Positions 1 to 9,743 of a DNA stretch of 64,000 nucleotides are shown here, piece by piece; position 1 is the stretch's first letter, and each line of letters opens with the position of its first letter. The DNA lies in contig NZ_VOPH01000003.1 of assembly GCF_009765275.1 (NCBI RefSeq), positions 248,001-312,000 on the forward strand, in the 5' to 3' direction. The notes below the pieces were generated by a model. It searched no databases. It was not told the DNA's origin and saw only the letters and a program-made list of their open reading frames with translations. Position numbers and translations under genes: made by a program. Source of the DNA: Chachezhania sediminis (lineage in GTDB: Bacteria > Pseudomonadota > Alphaproteobacteria > Rhodobacterales > Rhodobacteraceae).

Positions 1-326
1 TCCGTCAGTGCAATTTCGGCAAGCCCGCCCGGGGCCCGCGACGAAGCAGGCGCCGGCCGGACCGGGACGGGGGCAATGTGTCGGATCGGGTTGGCACGCA
101 GGCCGCGGTCGACATCGGGCCAGGGCCGGACTGAAGCCGCCCCTTGTCGTCGCGGGGCGCATGCCGCCCTTTCTCCCGTCCTCCCCCGCCGCGTACTTGG
201 CCACGACGGGCAGGGCTGCGCAAGCCGGTCGGTTTCGAAAGACGAAGATCGGGCCGTCGGCCAGGGGAATGGCGCCCCGGGGCAGGGGGCCTGCAGGTTC
301 CGCCATGCAGGCCCGCAAGGCGCGGA
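1..326. other. intergenic, no gene seen
   Basis: GC-rich stretch at the left edge, downstream of the LysR gene. Open frames exist on both strands, but their translations are Arg/Pro/Gly-rich without any recognisable motif. I see no tRNA-like fold and no clean terminator. It may hold the end of a gene outside the window, but nothing supports that. Confidence 0.5.
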
Positions 327-1292
327 TCAGCCGTCGATGACTTCCAGCGCACCGGACAGCCAGGGCAGGCGGTTGATCGCGGGTTCGGTCATGTGGCTGC
401 GGACCAGCCGGCGCATGGTCTCGGCCACGTCGCGGGGCACCCGGTCCACCCAGTCCGCCCCGGCAAAGAGCGATATCGTACGACTGTCCGACCCGAACGG
501 CAGGGCGAAGGCATCCAGCCCGTCGTGGAACCGGGCGGCCCGCATGTAGCCCAGCGGCGTCGTGATCGCCCAGCCGACGCGGCGGGCGACCATCGCCATC
601 AGTGCCAGATGGCTGCCGATCTCGAACCGGTCGCCGAATTCCAGACCCTGCCGGGACAGGATCGCCTCGATCTGCTGGGCGATCAGCTGCTCGCGCGCAT
701 AGCGCAGCAGCGGCAGGCGCTCGACCTCCCGTTCCAGATCGACCGGGTCGCTGACCCAGCCGGACGGCGTGACCACGATGAAGGGGTCGCGTACCAGCGG
801 GTATTCGGTCACACCGTCCAGATGCTGGCCGGTACTGGCCGCAACGGCGATGTGGAATTCCCGCGCCTGCATGGCGGCCGAAATCTCGCGGCTGGAGGCC
901 GTGATCAGCTTGAAACGGCAACGTGTCAGCGAATCCGCCAGCACCGTAACCAGCCGTGGAGTCAGGTCATTGTCGAAATCGTCTATCAACCCGATCGACA
1001 ATGTCGTCAGGTCGCCCAGGTCCATGACCGTCAGTTCGTTCTGCGCCAGGCGCAGTTCGCCCAGGACCGCCTCGGTCCGGGCAAGAAAGGACCGTCCGGC
1101 CGATGTCACCCGCATCGGCCTGCGTCCATGATCCACCAGGTCGACGCCCAGTGCCTTCTCAAGATTGCGTAGTTGCTGGCTTACCGCTGGCTGACTCAAT
1201 CCGGTCCGCTCTGCCGCCTGAGCGACCGAGCCGGTGCTTGCAAGTGCTTCGAACACCTCGAGGCCTCGCAAGGTGACCCCCTTTATCAGCAT
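327..1292 (-). CDS. LysR-family transcriptional regulator
   Basis: A 321-residue protein of normal LysR length. The N-terminal 60 residues form a winged helix-turn-helix, with AQAAERTGLSQPAVSQQL as the recognition segment around residues 25-42. Residues ~90-300 are the periplasmic-binding-protein-like effector domain (ITASSREISAAM, FHIAVAAS, LVRDPFIVVTP). LysR proteins bind DNA as tetramers and respond to a small ligand. The gene stands alone: its upstream neighbour on the same strand is a small secreted protein, and no divergent target gene is adjacent, so the regulon cannot be read from context. The ATG at 1290-1292 places the HTH at the usual distance from the start. Function beyond the family is unknown. 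Confidence 0.93.
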   Translation of the reverse strand: MLIKGVTLRGLEVFEALASTGSVAQAAERTGLSQPAVSQQLRNLEKALGVDLVDHGRRPMRVTSAGRSFLARTEAVLGELRLAQNELTVMDLGDLTTLSIGLIDDFDNDLTPRLVTVLADSLTRCRFKLITASSREISAAMQAREFHIAVAASTGQHLDGVTEYPLVRDPFIVVTPSGWVSDPVDLEREVERLPLLRYAREQLIAQQIEAILSRQGLEFGDRFEIGSHLALMAMVARRVGWAITTPLGYMRAARFHDGLDAFALPFGSDSRTISLFAGADWVDRVPRDVAETMRRLVRSHMTEPAINRLPWLSGALEVIDG

Positions 1293-1368
1293 GATATCTC
1301 ATCCTTACACCCGCGCCGTTCCTGACGGCCGGCGCGGGCGAGGTCAAGTATTCAGGGTAAAATAACTT

Positions 1369-1683
1369 TCAACCGCAGGTTCGCGCGGCGGTTTCGCCGA
1401 ATATTCTATACCTTTGCCACAATTCTTCATCACGATCGCGATCCGACTGCCGTGCTTCCTGGGCCTTGTGCGGGTCCGCGAACCACTTCGCGACCTTGCG
1501 CTGTTCACTGCGCGACAGGGTCTTCGATGCGACGTTCTGGATGCAGCGGCACAGCGACTCCGACGCGGCCCGGCGGGCGGACTCGCGGCAGGCGCGTTCG
1601 ACGATGCTGCCGGCGTCGGCGGTGTTGGGCATACCGACCAGTATGCAGGCGCCAAGGGCGGCGGTGATGATGAAATGCTTCAT
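1369..1683 (-). CDS. small secreted cysteine-containing protein
   Basis: A 104-residue protein with a clear Sec signal peptide (MKHFIITAALGACILVG, cleavage near TADA-G, residue ~24). The mature part is charged and helical, with cysteines at about residues 32, 45, 47 and 103, the last almost at the C terminus, so disulfides in the periplasm are likely. It has no enzyme motif that I recognise. A GAGG sequence precedes the ATG. Short proteins with a CRCIQ-like motif after a signal peptide are common in Rhodobacterales, but I cannot name a function. The gene faces away from lepA. Confidence 0.75.
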   Translation of the reverse strand: MKHFIITAALGACILVGMPNTADAGSIVERACRESARRAASESLCRCIQNVASKTLSRSEQRKVAKWFADPHKAQEARQSDRDRDEELWQRYRIFGETAARTCG

Positions 1684-1912
1684 GGGGTGCCTCGTACCCG
1701 TTACCTTGTGGTTGTTTTCTGTGCCCGGTGCGGTCCGGTTGGCCCGGACCTTTCTTCAGCGGCGCGACGAGTCTTCCTTGAGTCTGGATTCCGTCACGGC
1801 CGCCTTTGTTTACTGCGGAATGGTGCTTCGGATCAATCTTGGATCCGGAAGGCGGCAATCCCATATCGGACCCGCTTGACCGGCCACCGGTTCCCGATCA
1901 TATGCAGCGATC

Positions 1913-3712
<1,800 letters not shown>

Positions 3713-3774
3713 GGGCGGCGACGGGGTAGGCCCCGCCGTTCGGCTTTGACTGCGAGCCGCCCACGCAAAAATCC

Positions 3775-3860
3775 GGGTCCCGCCCGGCGTTCACGCCGGG
3801 CAGCGCCCGCCCGCCCCCATGGCGGGCGCTTCGCACCCACCCGGGCGGCCGCAGCCCTCC
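3775..3860. repeat. hairpin-rich intergenic spacer after lepA
   Basis: Two adjacent inverted repeats: CCCGGCG...CGCCGGG, followed by GCGCCCGCC...GGCGGGCGC. They lie between the lepA stop and the next gene. No T-run follows, so this does not look like a classic intrinsic terminator, although it could protect the lepA mRNA end. The style resembles dispersed intergenic repeats of Rhodobacterales, but I see no second copy in this window. Confidence 0.4.
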
Positions 3861-3944
3861 TAAAGCGCAGATCGCCCTGAAGGCGAAAAACATCTACCCT
3901 CATTCCCCGACCCCAATTACGCTTGGGCCAAAGGAGGAGGCCCG

Positions 3945-4376
3945 ATGAATGTCCCCCGCACCCTTGCCCTTGTCGCCCTGACCCTGTCATCCCCCGCCAT
4001 GGCCGACGGCCTCCCGGACGGAGACGCGGCCGCGCTGGTTGCGGGCTGGGCGAACACGGTGGCCACTGGCGATGCCTCGGCTGTTGCGGCGGTCCTGGCC
4101 CCGGAATTCCAGATCGTCCGCGGTAACGGCGCCCGCCACGACGCCACGGCCTATGCCGCGGGCCAATTTCCGAAGATCACGTCAATCCCCGAGGCAGTCG
4201 AGATCGTCGAGACCACGTCCCCCGACCTCCGCGTGATCAGCTATGTCCTGCTGGTGACCGAGACGGTGGACGGAAAGGTTCTAGAGCACCGCGCGCCGAG
4301 GCTGACGGTGTTCCGGCGGATCGGAGAGGGGTGGTTTGTCGCGGCACATGCAAATTTTGCGTTGCCGGAGGGGTGA
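3945..4376 (+). CDS. secreted NTF2-like (SnoaL/DUF4440-type) protein
   Basis: A 143-residue protein with a signal peptide (MNVPRTLALVALTLSSPAMA). The mature part has the NTF2-like pattern: an N-terminal helix with ALVAGWANTVATGDASAVAAVLAPEFQIVRG, the central VIETTSPDLRV-like strand, and the final strand RIGEGWFVAAHANF. This cone-shaped fold binds small ligands or acts as a minor enzyme domain; no catalytic residues can be assigned here. A strong AAGGAGGAGG ribosome site supports the ATG at 3945. The gene stands between lepA and the low-GC patch, and its base composition is like the chromosome, so the foreign segment starts after it. Confidence 0.8.
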   Translation: MNVPRTLALVALTLSSPAMADGLPDGDAAALVAGWANTVATGDASAVAAVLAPEFQIVRGNGARHDATAYAAGQFPKITSIPEAVEIVETTSPDLRVISYVLLVTETVDGKVLEHRAPRLTVFRRIGEGWFVAAHANFALPEG

Positions 4377-4523
4377 GGTGGAGTGCACTAATTGCTGCAA
4401 ATGGATCCGACCAACCGGCTTGGGCGGCTATGCAATGATTTTCTTTGAGAAGATGGTCGGGCGTTGATGCGCCCTGCAATTCGTGACCAATGTTCTCGGG
4501 CGTTCTTCGGGGGAGGGGATTTT

Positions 4524-5876
4524 TTGGGCGGGGAAGCTTACAAAGAAGAAGTGAAGAATCGGATAGTGGCTGTTCGAAAAGCCTATCCACTGCAGCCAAT
4601 TGTATTTGCGGGATCAGGGTTGAGTCGCCGCTGGATTGGCGCTCCGTCTTGGTTTGAGCTTTTGGAGTGGGCTATCGAGGTTTGCCCGTTGATCGATAAG
4701 CCAATTCAATTCTTTTTGCAGCAGGAGAATGGTTATCTTCCCAAAGTTGCTACGCGTCTCGTGGATCCTTATCAAAACTGGGCTTGGGGAGAAGGGAGGG
4801 GGTAGTTCCCTCCTCAATTCTTTGAGGCATCTGTACCAAGGGAGATCTATCTGAAATGGTTCTTGGCCAGGCGGATTAAGTCTTTTGGCGAAAAGGTGGC
4901 GCAAGAGTTCGATGGGGAGGCTCTTGCGTTCAGCTCAATAAGGCCTCATTGTGTTGTCACTACGAACTATGATGAGCTTTTGGAGAATCTGCTCGAAGGC
5001 TATCAGCCGGTAATTGGTAGGGGGCTCATTACGGCGCCGTTTGCAAATATTGGGGAGGTGTACAAGATACACGGCACGATTGGTAAGCCGAGCTCAATTG
5101 TCTTGACTGCCGAGGACTACACTGATTTCAACAAGCGCAGAAAGTATCAATCGGCGAAGTTGTTGACTTTCTTTGCTGAACATCCGATTTTGTTCGTTGG
5201 CTACAGTATCTCGGATCCGAACATTCAGGGCATCCTTTCTGATCTTGCTGAGGCATTCGATTTGTCTGGTTCTCTTGTAAAGAACATGTTCATAATTTCT
5301 AGGCCTGAGGCTGGGAGCCCGTCGGCTGAGAGGTTGATACAGGTTTCACCTGATCGTAGCGTGCGTCTGCAATCCATCGAAACCAATGACTTTTCTTGGG
5401 CTTTCGAGGCTTTTTCGCACAATGCTCCATTGCAAAACGTGAATCCGCAAGTCCTCAGAGCGATTTTGGCAAGGTCTTATCATCTGGTTAGGAAAGATAT
5501 TCCCAAGCAGTTGTTTGAGGTAGACTTTGACCTGATTTCGGAAAAAACAAAGTCTGGAGAAGAGTTCGCTAAGCTATTCGGAATAGCAGATCTCCAGTCT
5601 GCAACGGGATTTTCGGCGAAGTACTGCCATAATCTCACGGCTGTTGCGAAACAGTTGGGGTACTCAAATTGGCACAGGGCCAATTTGCTGATCAAGCAGA
5701 TCAATGACGAGACAGGTATAGATATCAAGGCGTCTGATAATAGGTATCACTGCACTGTTCGCATTAGCAAGAAGTCCAAGGCGCAAATGTATTCGGATGA
5801 AGCAGTTGATTTGTTGAAGCTTGTGAGAGATGGGCTTCAGTATGAGGTGGAGGTCGATTCCGCAGATAAAGATTAA
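4524..5876 (+). pseudogene. SIR2-domain (defence-type) protein interrupted by an in-frame TAG
   Basis: Reading from a TTG at 4524 (ribosome site GGGGGAGGGG just before it) gives one continuous frame to 5876, broken only by TAG at 4803-4805 (codon 94). The coding sense continues directly after the stop (FPPQFFEASVPREIYLKW), so this is one gene with a nonsense codon, not two genes. SIR2_2-like motifs are VFAGSGLS (residues ~28-35, NAD loop), TTNYDE (~146), IHGT (~184) and LFVGYSISDPNI (~225). The C-terminal ~150 residues are unassigned. SIR2 domains of this type deplete NAD in several anti-phage systems. Base composition is far lower in GC than flanking genes (28 of 60 at 5101-5160), which suggests horizontal transfer. 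The upstream ATG at 4464 is possible but lacks a good ribosome site. Confidence 0.8.
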
Positions 5877-5937
5877 GACATGGTATTTTTCTGACCGCTC
5901 TTGCTGTTTTGCATCTCTTTCTCCAACCTGCGGCCCC

Positions 5938-6366
5938 TTACCCAAACCGATCCACCACCCACTGCACCCATCGCTTCGGCGAGCCCACCGCGATCTCTCC
6001 GCCCTCTACCGGGTCCAGCCCTCCGGCCTTCAGGATCCGGCGTTCGGTGGCGCGGGTCATCTGAATTTCCTGCATCTGCAGCGCCGCCTCGCGCTGGGTG
6101 ACCAGGCGGCCCTTCAGCCCATAGACCAGGTCGCGCGGATGTTCCGGCGGCTTGGCGCGGTTGCCCGACAGCGGGTTCCAGAACCCCGTCTCCTCGTAAT
6201 CCGCCAGCTGCCAGATCCGCTTCACCTCCTCCATCGAGACGATGGCGGCGAGCGGCTTGCCGTGGCGGGTCAGCACGATCGTGTCGCGGGGATCCTGCGC
6301 GCGGGTGCAAAGCTGGCCCAGGCAGGCGCGGGCCTCGGATATGGTATAGCGTCCCTTGCGGGTCAT
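5938..6366 (-). CDS. Phd/YefM-type antitoxin, solitary, with long C-terminal extension
   Basis: A 142-residue protein. The first ~55 residues have the Phd/YefM fold: TISEARACLGQL, then DTIVLTRHGKPLAAIVSMEE, the strand pair used for DNA binding and dimerisation. Typical antitoxins have 80-90 residues, while this one carries ~80 additional residues (WNPLSG..., ending WVQWVVDRFG). The start was set at the ATG preceding TRKGRYTISEA because the longer frame would run through the operator region. No toxin gene lies downstream: the next 60 bp lead into the convergent SIR2 gene. It may be a domesticated antitoxin, an autoregulator, or the remnant of a TA pair. The C-terminal extension has no motif I recognise. 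Confidence 0.8.
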   Translation of the reverse strand: MTRKGRYTISEARACLGQLCTRAQDPRDTIVLTRHGKPLAAIVSMEEVKRIWQLADYEETGFWNPLSGNRAKPPEHPRDLVYGLKGRLVTQREAALQMQEIQMTRATERRILKAGGLDPVEGGEIAVGSPKRWVQWVVDRFG

Positions 6367-6377
6367 GGGCGGGGGCC

Positions 6378-6417
6378 TTGTACAAATCGGAGAATGTGCC
6401 CCCGCAGGCTTGTACAA
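6378..6417 (-). promoter_or_regulatory. paired TTGTACAA palindromes, predicted antitoxin operator
   Basis: Two identical perfect palindromes TTGTACAA lie at 6378-6385 and 6410-6417, 12 bp upstream of the antitoxin start. They are 32 bp apart, about three helical turns, so dimers would sit on the same face. The core TGTACA is the element bound by the YefM-YoeB complex in E. coli (established for that family). Seen: the exact repeats and spacing. Inferred: negative autoregulation by this Phd/YefM protein. Confidence 0.7.
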
Positions 6418-6463
6418 AACGGTAGATTTCGGGTGAAACGACCGTACGGCGGCCCGGGTCCGG

Positions 6464-7066
6464 TCAGGCGGCCATGAACGCCTTGAACCCGGTCAGGGCG
6501 AACTGGATCCCCATCGCGACGATGATCAGTCCCATGTAGCGGCTCGACATCTCGCGCCGCAGCGAAGGCTTCTGTTCGCCCGATCCGGTGAAGGCGGTGA
6601 CGACCAGCAGGACCCAGGTCAGGACGCAGATCGACCCCACGGCGACCAGCGCGGTGACGGGGACGCCGTCGCGGGAATGGGCCGTGGCGATGGTGATGAC
6701 GCCGGTGATCGTGCCGGGGCTCGCGGCGAAAAGAATGAGCTTTCCCAGAGAGTTGGCGTTTTCGTCCCGGGGCTTGTCATCGCCCGAGGACTGCCCGCCG
6801 GTCATCATCGAGACGCCGATATAGACCAGCACGGCCCCGCCCGCGACCGAGAAGGCATCCAGCGAGATGCCGAAGGCCGTCAGCACGCGGGCGCCGAAGA
6901 ACGCGGCGATGGCCAGGACCAGCGCGACGACGACCATGGAAACGGTCGCATCGCGGATCGCGGCGGACCGGGGCCTGCCCTGGATCAGGCCGGTGAAGAT
7001 CATCGCGCAGACGACGGGATTGATCAGCGACAGGATCGTCACCATCGCCTGCAATTGCTGGTTCAT
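6464..7066 (-). CDS. MarC/NAAT-family inner membrane protein
   Basis: A 200-residue protein with about six hydrophobic segments. The N terminus (ILSLINPVVCAMIFTGL) contains the NP motif typical of MarC-family proteins, and other conserved phrases are FGARVLTAFGISLDAFSVAGGAVL and FAASPGTITGVIT. Members are small integral membrane proteins of poorly defined function; early links to multidrug resistance were not confirmed, and some members move small solutes. The frame is open far upstream, but the ATG at 7066 has a GGGAGG ribosome site and matches the family N terminus, so the longer version is rejected. The gene is transcribed away from the HlyD unit and has no operon partner. Confidence 0.88.
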   Translation of the reverse strand: MNQQLQAMVTILSLINPVVCAMIFTGLIQGRPRSAAIRDATVSMVVVALVLAIAAFFGARVLTAFGISLDAFSVAGGAVLVYIGVSMMTGGQSSGDDKPRDENANSLGKLILFAASPGTITGVITIATAHSRDGVPVTALVAVGSICVLTWVLLVVTAFTGSGEQKPSLRREMSSRYMGLIIVAMGIQFALTGFKAFMAA

Positions 7067-7422
7067 ACTGGTACCTCCCACACGGTGCGCCGTGCCTTGC
7101 AACTCCGCGACCGGCGCAGGGCAGAGCTTCCTACAGGCGGGATGCGTTGACAACTGCCGTCGGAACGCGCCGCGCGGGGGGGGGATGCAACCCTGTGCCC
7201 AGGGCGGTCGCGATGGGGCAATCCTTTGTAACGCCAGTGACTTTCGGGGGCCGTGCGCGACACCGCGCGCGAATGCAGCCTTTGTTTCGCACTTTGTGTT
7301 TGCAACGAAGGTTGGTAAACAACAGCAGCAACCGGCGGCTGGCGGTGATCTGGGAAACGGTCCGGACGGGCAGGGCGCCTTGCGCCCGGGGGCTGGCCGG
7401 CGCAATTGGGATTTGACCTGGT
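7067..7422. other. divergent intergenic region
   Basis: A 356-bp spacer between marC-like (-) and the 207-residue membrane protein (+). It must hold both promoters. It is less GC-rich around 7205-7330, including CTTTGT-rich stretches, but I see no convincing -35/-10 pair and no palindromic operator. The short open frames here are not protein-like. Confidence 0.5.
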
Positions 7423-8046
7423 ATGAGTGACACCTCGGCACAGTCTGCGACGTCTTCGGGGGCTGCGACGACCGCGTCGGCCACGGCCCCCGCGTCGGCG
7501 CAGACGGCCCCTTCGCAGACCCCTTCACCGGCACCGGCCGCGACACCCGCAACGACCACAGCAGCGCCGGCCGCGACGACGGCCCCGGCAGGCACGGCAG
7601 CCACTCCGGCAACGACGGTGACCGCATCCACCCCCACCGCCGGCACGACGACGGCCACCGTCCAGATGGACCCGCCGGCGGGATCCTGGGCGGCTCCCGG
7701 TGAATCCGACCGCTTCGCCTGGATCGGGCTGGTGGTGCTTCTGGGCGTTCTGTTCCTGGTGGTCTACCTTTACGCACTCTTCGATCGCTATGCGGAGCAT
7801 CGCGGGTCCAGCACGCCGCTGCGGACGACCATCCCGACCATGCTGACGGTGGGACTGGCCTATGACCTGCTGCCGCCGCTGGAAGGGGTGAACGTCCTTC
7901 TTCCGCTGGCGCTGATTTTGGGCGCCCTGGCGCGCGACATCGTGCTGTGGATCAAACCCGAAGAGGGCACGGAGGCCGGTCATAACGAGATCATCATGGC
8001 CGAGAACGTGATCATCGAAGAAAACAAGGGGTCGGCAGATGCTTGA
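7423..8046 (+). CDS. two-helix membrane protein with Ala/Thr/Pro-rich N-terminal segment
   Basis: A 207-residue protein. Residues 1-~95 are almost only Ala, Thr, Pro and Ser and are probably disordered. A strong membrane helix (WIGLVVLLGVLFLVVYLYALF) spans ~102-122, a second hydrophobic stretch ~148-175 contains VLLPLALILGALARDIVLW, and the C terminus is acidic. Its stop overlaps the start of the following HlyD-like gene by 8 bp, so the two are translationally coupled. In E. coli the HlyD-like YibH/YiaV proteins are likewise paired with short membrane partners (YibI/YiaW), which suggests an analogous helper here. No family can be named with certainty. The start lacks a strong ribosome site, so part of the low-complexity segment may be untranslated. 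Confidence 0.7.
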   Translation: MSDTSAQSATSSGAATTASATAPASAQTAPSQTPSPAPAATPATTTAAPAATTAPAGTAATPATTVTASTPTAGTTTATVQMDPPAGSWAAPGESDRFAWIGLVVLLGVLFLVVYLYALFDRYAEHRGSSTPLRTTIPTMLTVGLAYDLLPPLEGVNVLLPLALILGALARDIVLWIKPEEGTEAGHNEIIMAENVIIEENKGSADA

Positions 8047-9250
8047 ACTGATGCTGACCAGCTTTCCGGTGATCATCCGGATCATTTACCTGCGGTTCCG
8101 CAAGAAGCCCGTGACGCTTTACAACGTGCACCGGGCCGTCTTTGTCTGGATCTGTCTCTTCATCGCGCTGATCTTCACCATCGAATATTATCATCCTGAC
8201 ACCCACAAGGGCCTGGTTCCCTACCGCGTGGTGCCGGTCGTGCCGGAACGGGGCGGCACGGTGACGATGATCGCAGTCAAGCCGAACCAGCGGGTCAACA
8301 CCGGCGACCTTCTGTTCACCGTGGACGATCAGCGCGAGCAGGCGGCGGTGAAGGTTGCCAAAACCAATGTCGACAGCGTGCAGGCGCAGCTGAACGTGGC
8401 GGATTCGGAAGTCGACGATGCCAAGGCGCAGGTCGCCAGCGCTCAGGCGGCCTATAACAACGCGAACATCGCCTTCACCACGCAGGACAGACTGCGGCAG
8501 CAGGATTCACCCGCCTTCGCCCAGAACGCCTATGACCGGGCGAAGGACGACTTGGATGCCCAGCAGGCCGTGCTGGACAGTACCAAGTCGCAGCTCGAGA
8601 CCGCCCAGCTGAAGGCAAGCCAGCTGTTGCCGGCCCAGTTGGCGGCGGCGCAGGCGGAACTCGACAAGGCGAACCTGGAGCTGTCCTATACCCGCGTCAC
8701 CTCCTCGGTATCCGGGCAAATCGAGCAGATCACCTTGAACGTGGGCGACCGCGCGGCAGAGATTCCGCTGAAGCCGTCGATGCTGATCGTGCCGGATCGT
8801 GGGCCGGACTATCCATCGGAAATCGTGGCGGGGTTCACGCAGGTGAATGCCACGGTGATCCACCCTGGTATGCCGGCGGAAGTCGCCTGCCGGAACAACA
8901 TCAACAATAGCATGGACGGGACCGTCCTTCCGGTGCGGATCAAGCGGATCCAGAACGTGATCTCGACCGGGCAGGTGGCGCCGACGGGGGTGCTGCTGCA
9001 GCCCTCGGATCGTCCGGTGCCGGGCGATGTGCTGGCCTTCATGGAACTGGTTTATCCCGAACAGGAAAGCCTGCTGATGGATGGCGCCAGTTGCCTTGTG
9101 CAGGCCTACACGACCCGGATCGGCGGGTCGCTGCAGGGGACGTTCCTGGGCAACATCATCCAGGCCTGGGGCCTGGAAAAGGCCGCGGTCATGCGGATGA
9201 AGGTCTGGATCATGCTGGCCATCGGCGCCGGCATGGGCGGCGAGGGCTGA
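8039..9250 (+). CDS. HlyD/EmrA-type membrane-fusion protein
   Basis: A 403-residue periplasmic adaptor. One N-terminal membrane helix (VFVWICLFIALIFTIEYY, ~residues 34-52) is followed by half of a lipoyl-like domain (GGTVTMIAVKPNQRVNTGDLLFTVD), a long alpha hairpin of Ala/Gln/Asp-rich heptads (~residues 95-215), the second lipoyl half (LSYTRVTSSVSGQIEQITLNVGD) and a beta-barrel. Such proteins connect inner-membrane transporters with outer-membrane channels. No transporter or TolC gene is adjacent; only the preceding small membrane protein is coupled by overlap. This resembles the YibH/YiaV arrangement, where no pump is next to the adaptor. Substrate unknown. A terminator follows. Confidence 0.9.
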   Translation: MLELMLTSFPVIIRIIYLRFRKKPVTLYNVHRAVFVWICLFIALIFTIEYYHPDTHKGLVPYRVVPVVPERGGTVTMIAVKPNQRVNTGDLLFTVDDQREQAAVKVAKTNVDSVQAQLNVADSEVDDAKAQVASAQAAYNNANIAFTTQDRLRQQDSPAFAQNAYDRAKDDLDAQQAVLDSTKSQLETAQLKASQLLPAQLAAAQAELDKANLELSYTRVTSSVSGQIEQITLNVGDRAAEIPLKPSMLIVPDRGPDYPSEIVAGFTQVNATVIHPGMPAEVACRNNINNSMDGTVLPVRIKRIQNVISTGQVAPTGVLLQPSDRPVPGDVLAFMELVYPEQESLLMDGASCLVQAYTTRIGGSLQGTFLGNIIQAWGLEKAAVMRMKVWIMLAIGAGMGGEG

Positions 9251-9296
9251 TCGCTCCCCGACCCTGGACGACGCACGAACAGGGGGGCAAGAACAG

Positions 9297-9326
9297 GGGG
9301 CGCACGCGGGACGTGCGCCCCTTTTT
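9297..9326 (+). terminator. intrinsic terminator of the HlyD unit
   Basis: A perfect 10-bp stem GGGGCGCACG / CGTGCGCCCC with a 5-base loop, directly followed by TTTTT. It lies 46 bp after the HlyD-like stop codon on the same strand. Confidence 0.9.
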
Positions 9327-9407
9327 CCGTTCAGGGCCATTGATGCAGGTCAAGACGGGCTGCAGGCCTGACGGTTAGGATCGACGGGCAACGACGGACA
9401 GGACGCG

Positions 9408-9584
9408 ATGCTGACCTTCATCCTTCATCTTTTCATCGGCGCGACATTGGCGGGCATGGGCATCGTGGCCGTCCTGGTCGCGGGTCTGGCGACGGCATGG
9501 ACGCTGGGCGGGGCGGTGGTGGTCGGGATGGTCGTGGCCTATCCAGTCGCCCGGACCGTGGCGCGGGCGATGCAGGGCGGCTAG
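9408..9584 (+). CDS. 58-residue two-helix membrane protein
   Basis: A short open frame starting ATG CTG ACC TTC and ending TAG. The protein begins MLTFILHLFIGATLAGMG, contains a second hydrophobic segment (TLGGAVVVGMVVAYPVA) and ends ARTVARAMQGG. Two membrane helices with a short turn and a basic C terminus are apparent. Proteins of this size and pattern occur widely in Rhodobacterales and are often mislabelled as CTP synthetase in databases (from memory; no search made). It lies between a terminator and a second terminator-like hairpin, so it is likely transcribed alone. Function unknown. Confidence 0.7.
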   Translation: MLTFILHLFIGATLAGMGIVAVLVAGLATAWTLGGAVVVGMVVAYPVARTVARAMQGG

Positions 9585-9690
9585 GCGCGGACGATCCTGC
9601 CGATTGGACCACGCGCCAGCTGACGGTGGGCCCCAGCGGGTAAAGGACGACGGCCGCTTCCTGGCAAGGCCGTCATCCCAACGTGGTTTA

Positions 9691-9715
9691 GGGCCGGCAT
9701 TTCTGCCGGCCCTTT
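9691..9715 (+). terminator. terminator-like hairpin between convergent genes
   Basis: GGGCCGGC, loop ATTTCT, GCCGGCCC, then TTT. It lies between the 58-residue gene (+) and the PRC-like gene (-), and the T-run favours use by the + strand gene. Confidence 0.65.
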
Positions 9716-9743
9716 CGCGAGATACGTAAATTCGAAATCCGAA

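Noticed and set aside
1732-1756. Terminator GGTCCGG...CCGGACC-TTTCTT on the + strand
   Set aside because: No + strand gene precedes it in the window; it lies between divergent genes. The hairpin is real, but its role cannot be supported.
4803-4805. TAG as a pyrrolysine or other recoded codon
   Set aside because: There is no sign of a pyl system, and Rhodobacterales are not known to use it in SIR2 proteins. Nonsense mutation is the simpler reading; kept only as an alternative in the finding.
4863-5876. Separate 337-residue gene downstream of the TAG in the SIR2 region
   Set aside because: It would begin at TTG without ribosome site, lack the NAD loop, and the sequence between the TAG and this start is protein-like in the same frame. 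It is the second part of one gene.
7067-7777. N-terminal extension of the MarC-like protein to 437 residues
   Set aside because: The extension overlaps the divergent membrane protein gene, is Arg/Pro-rich and lacks homology; ATG 7066 has a good ribosome site.
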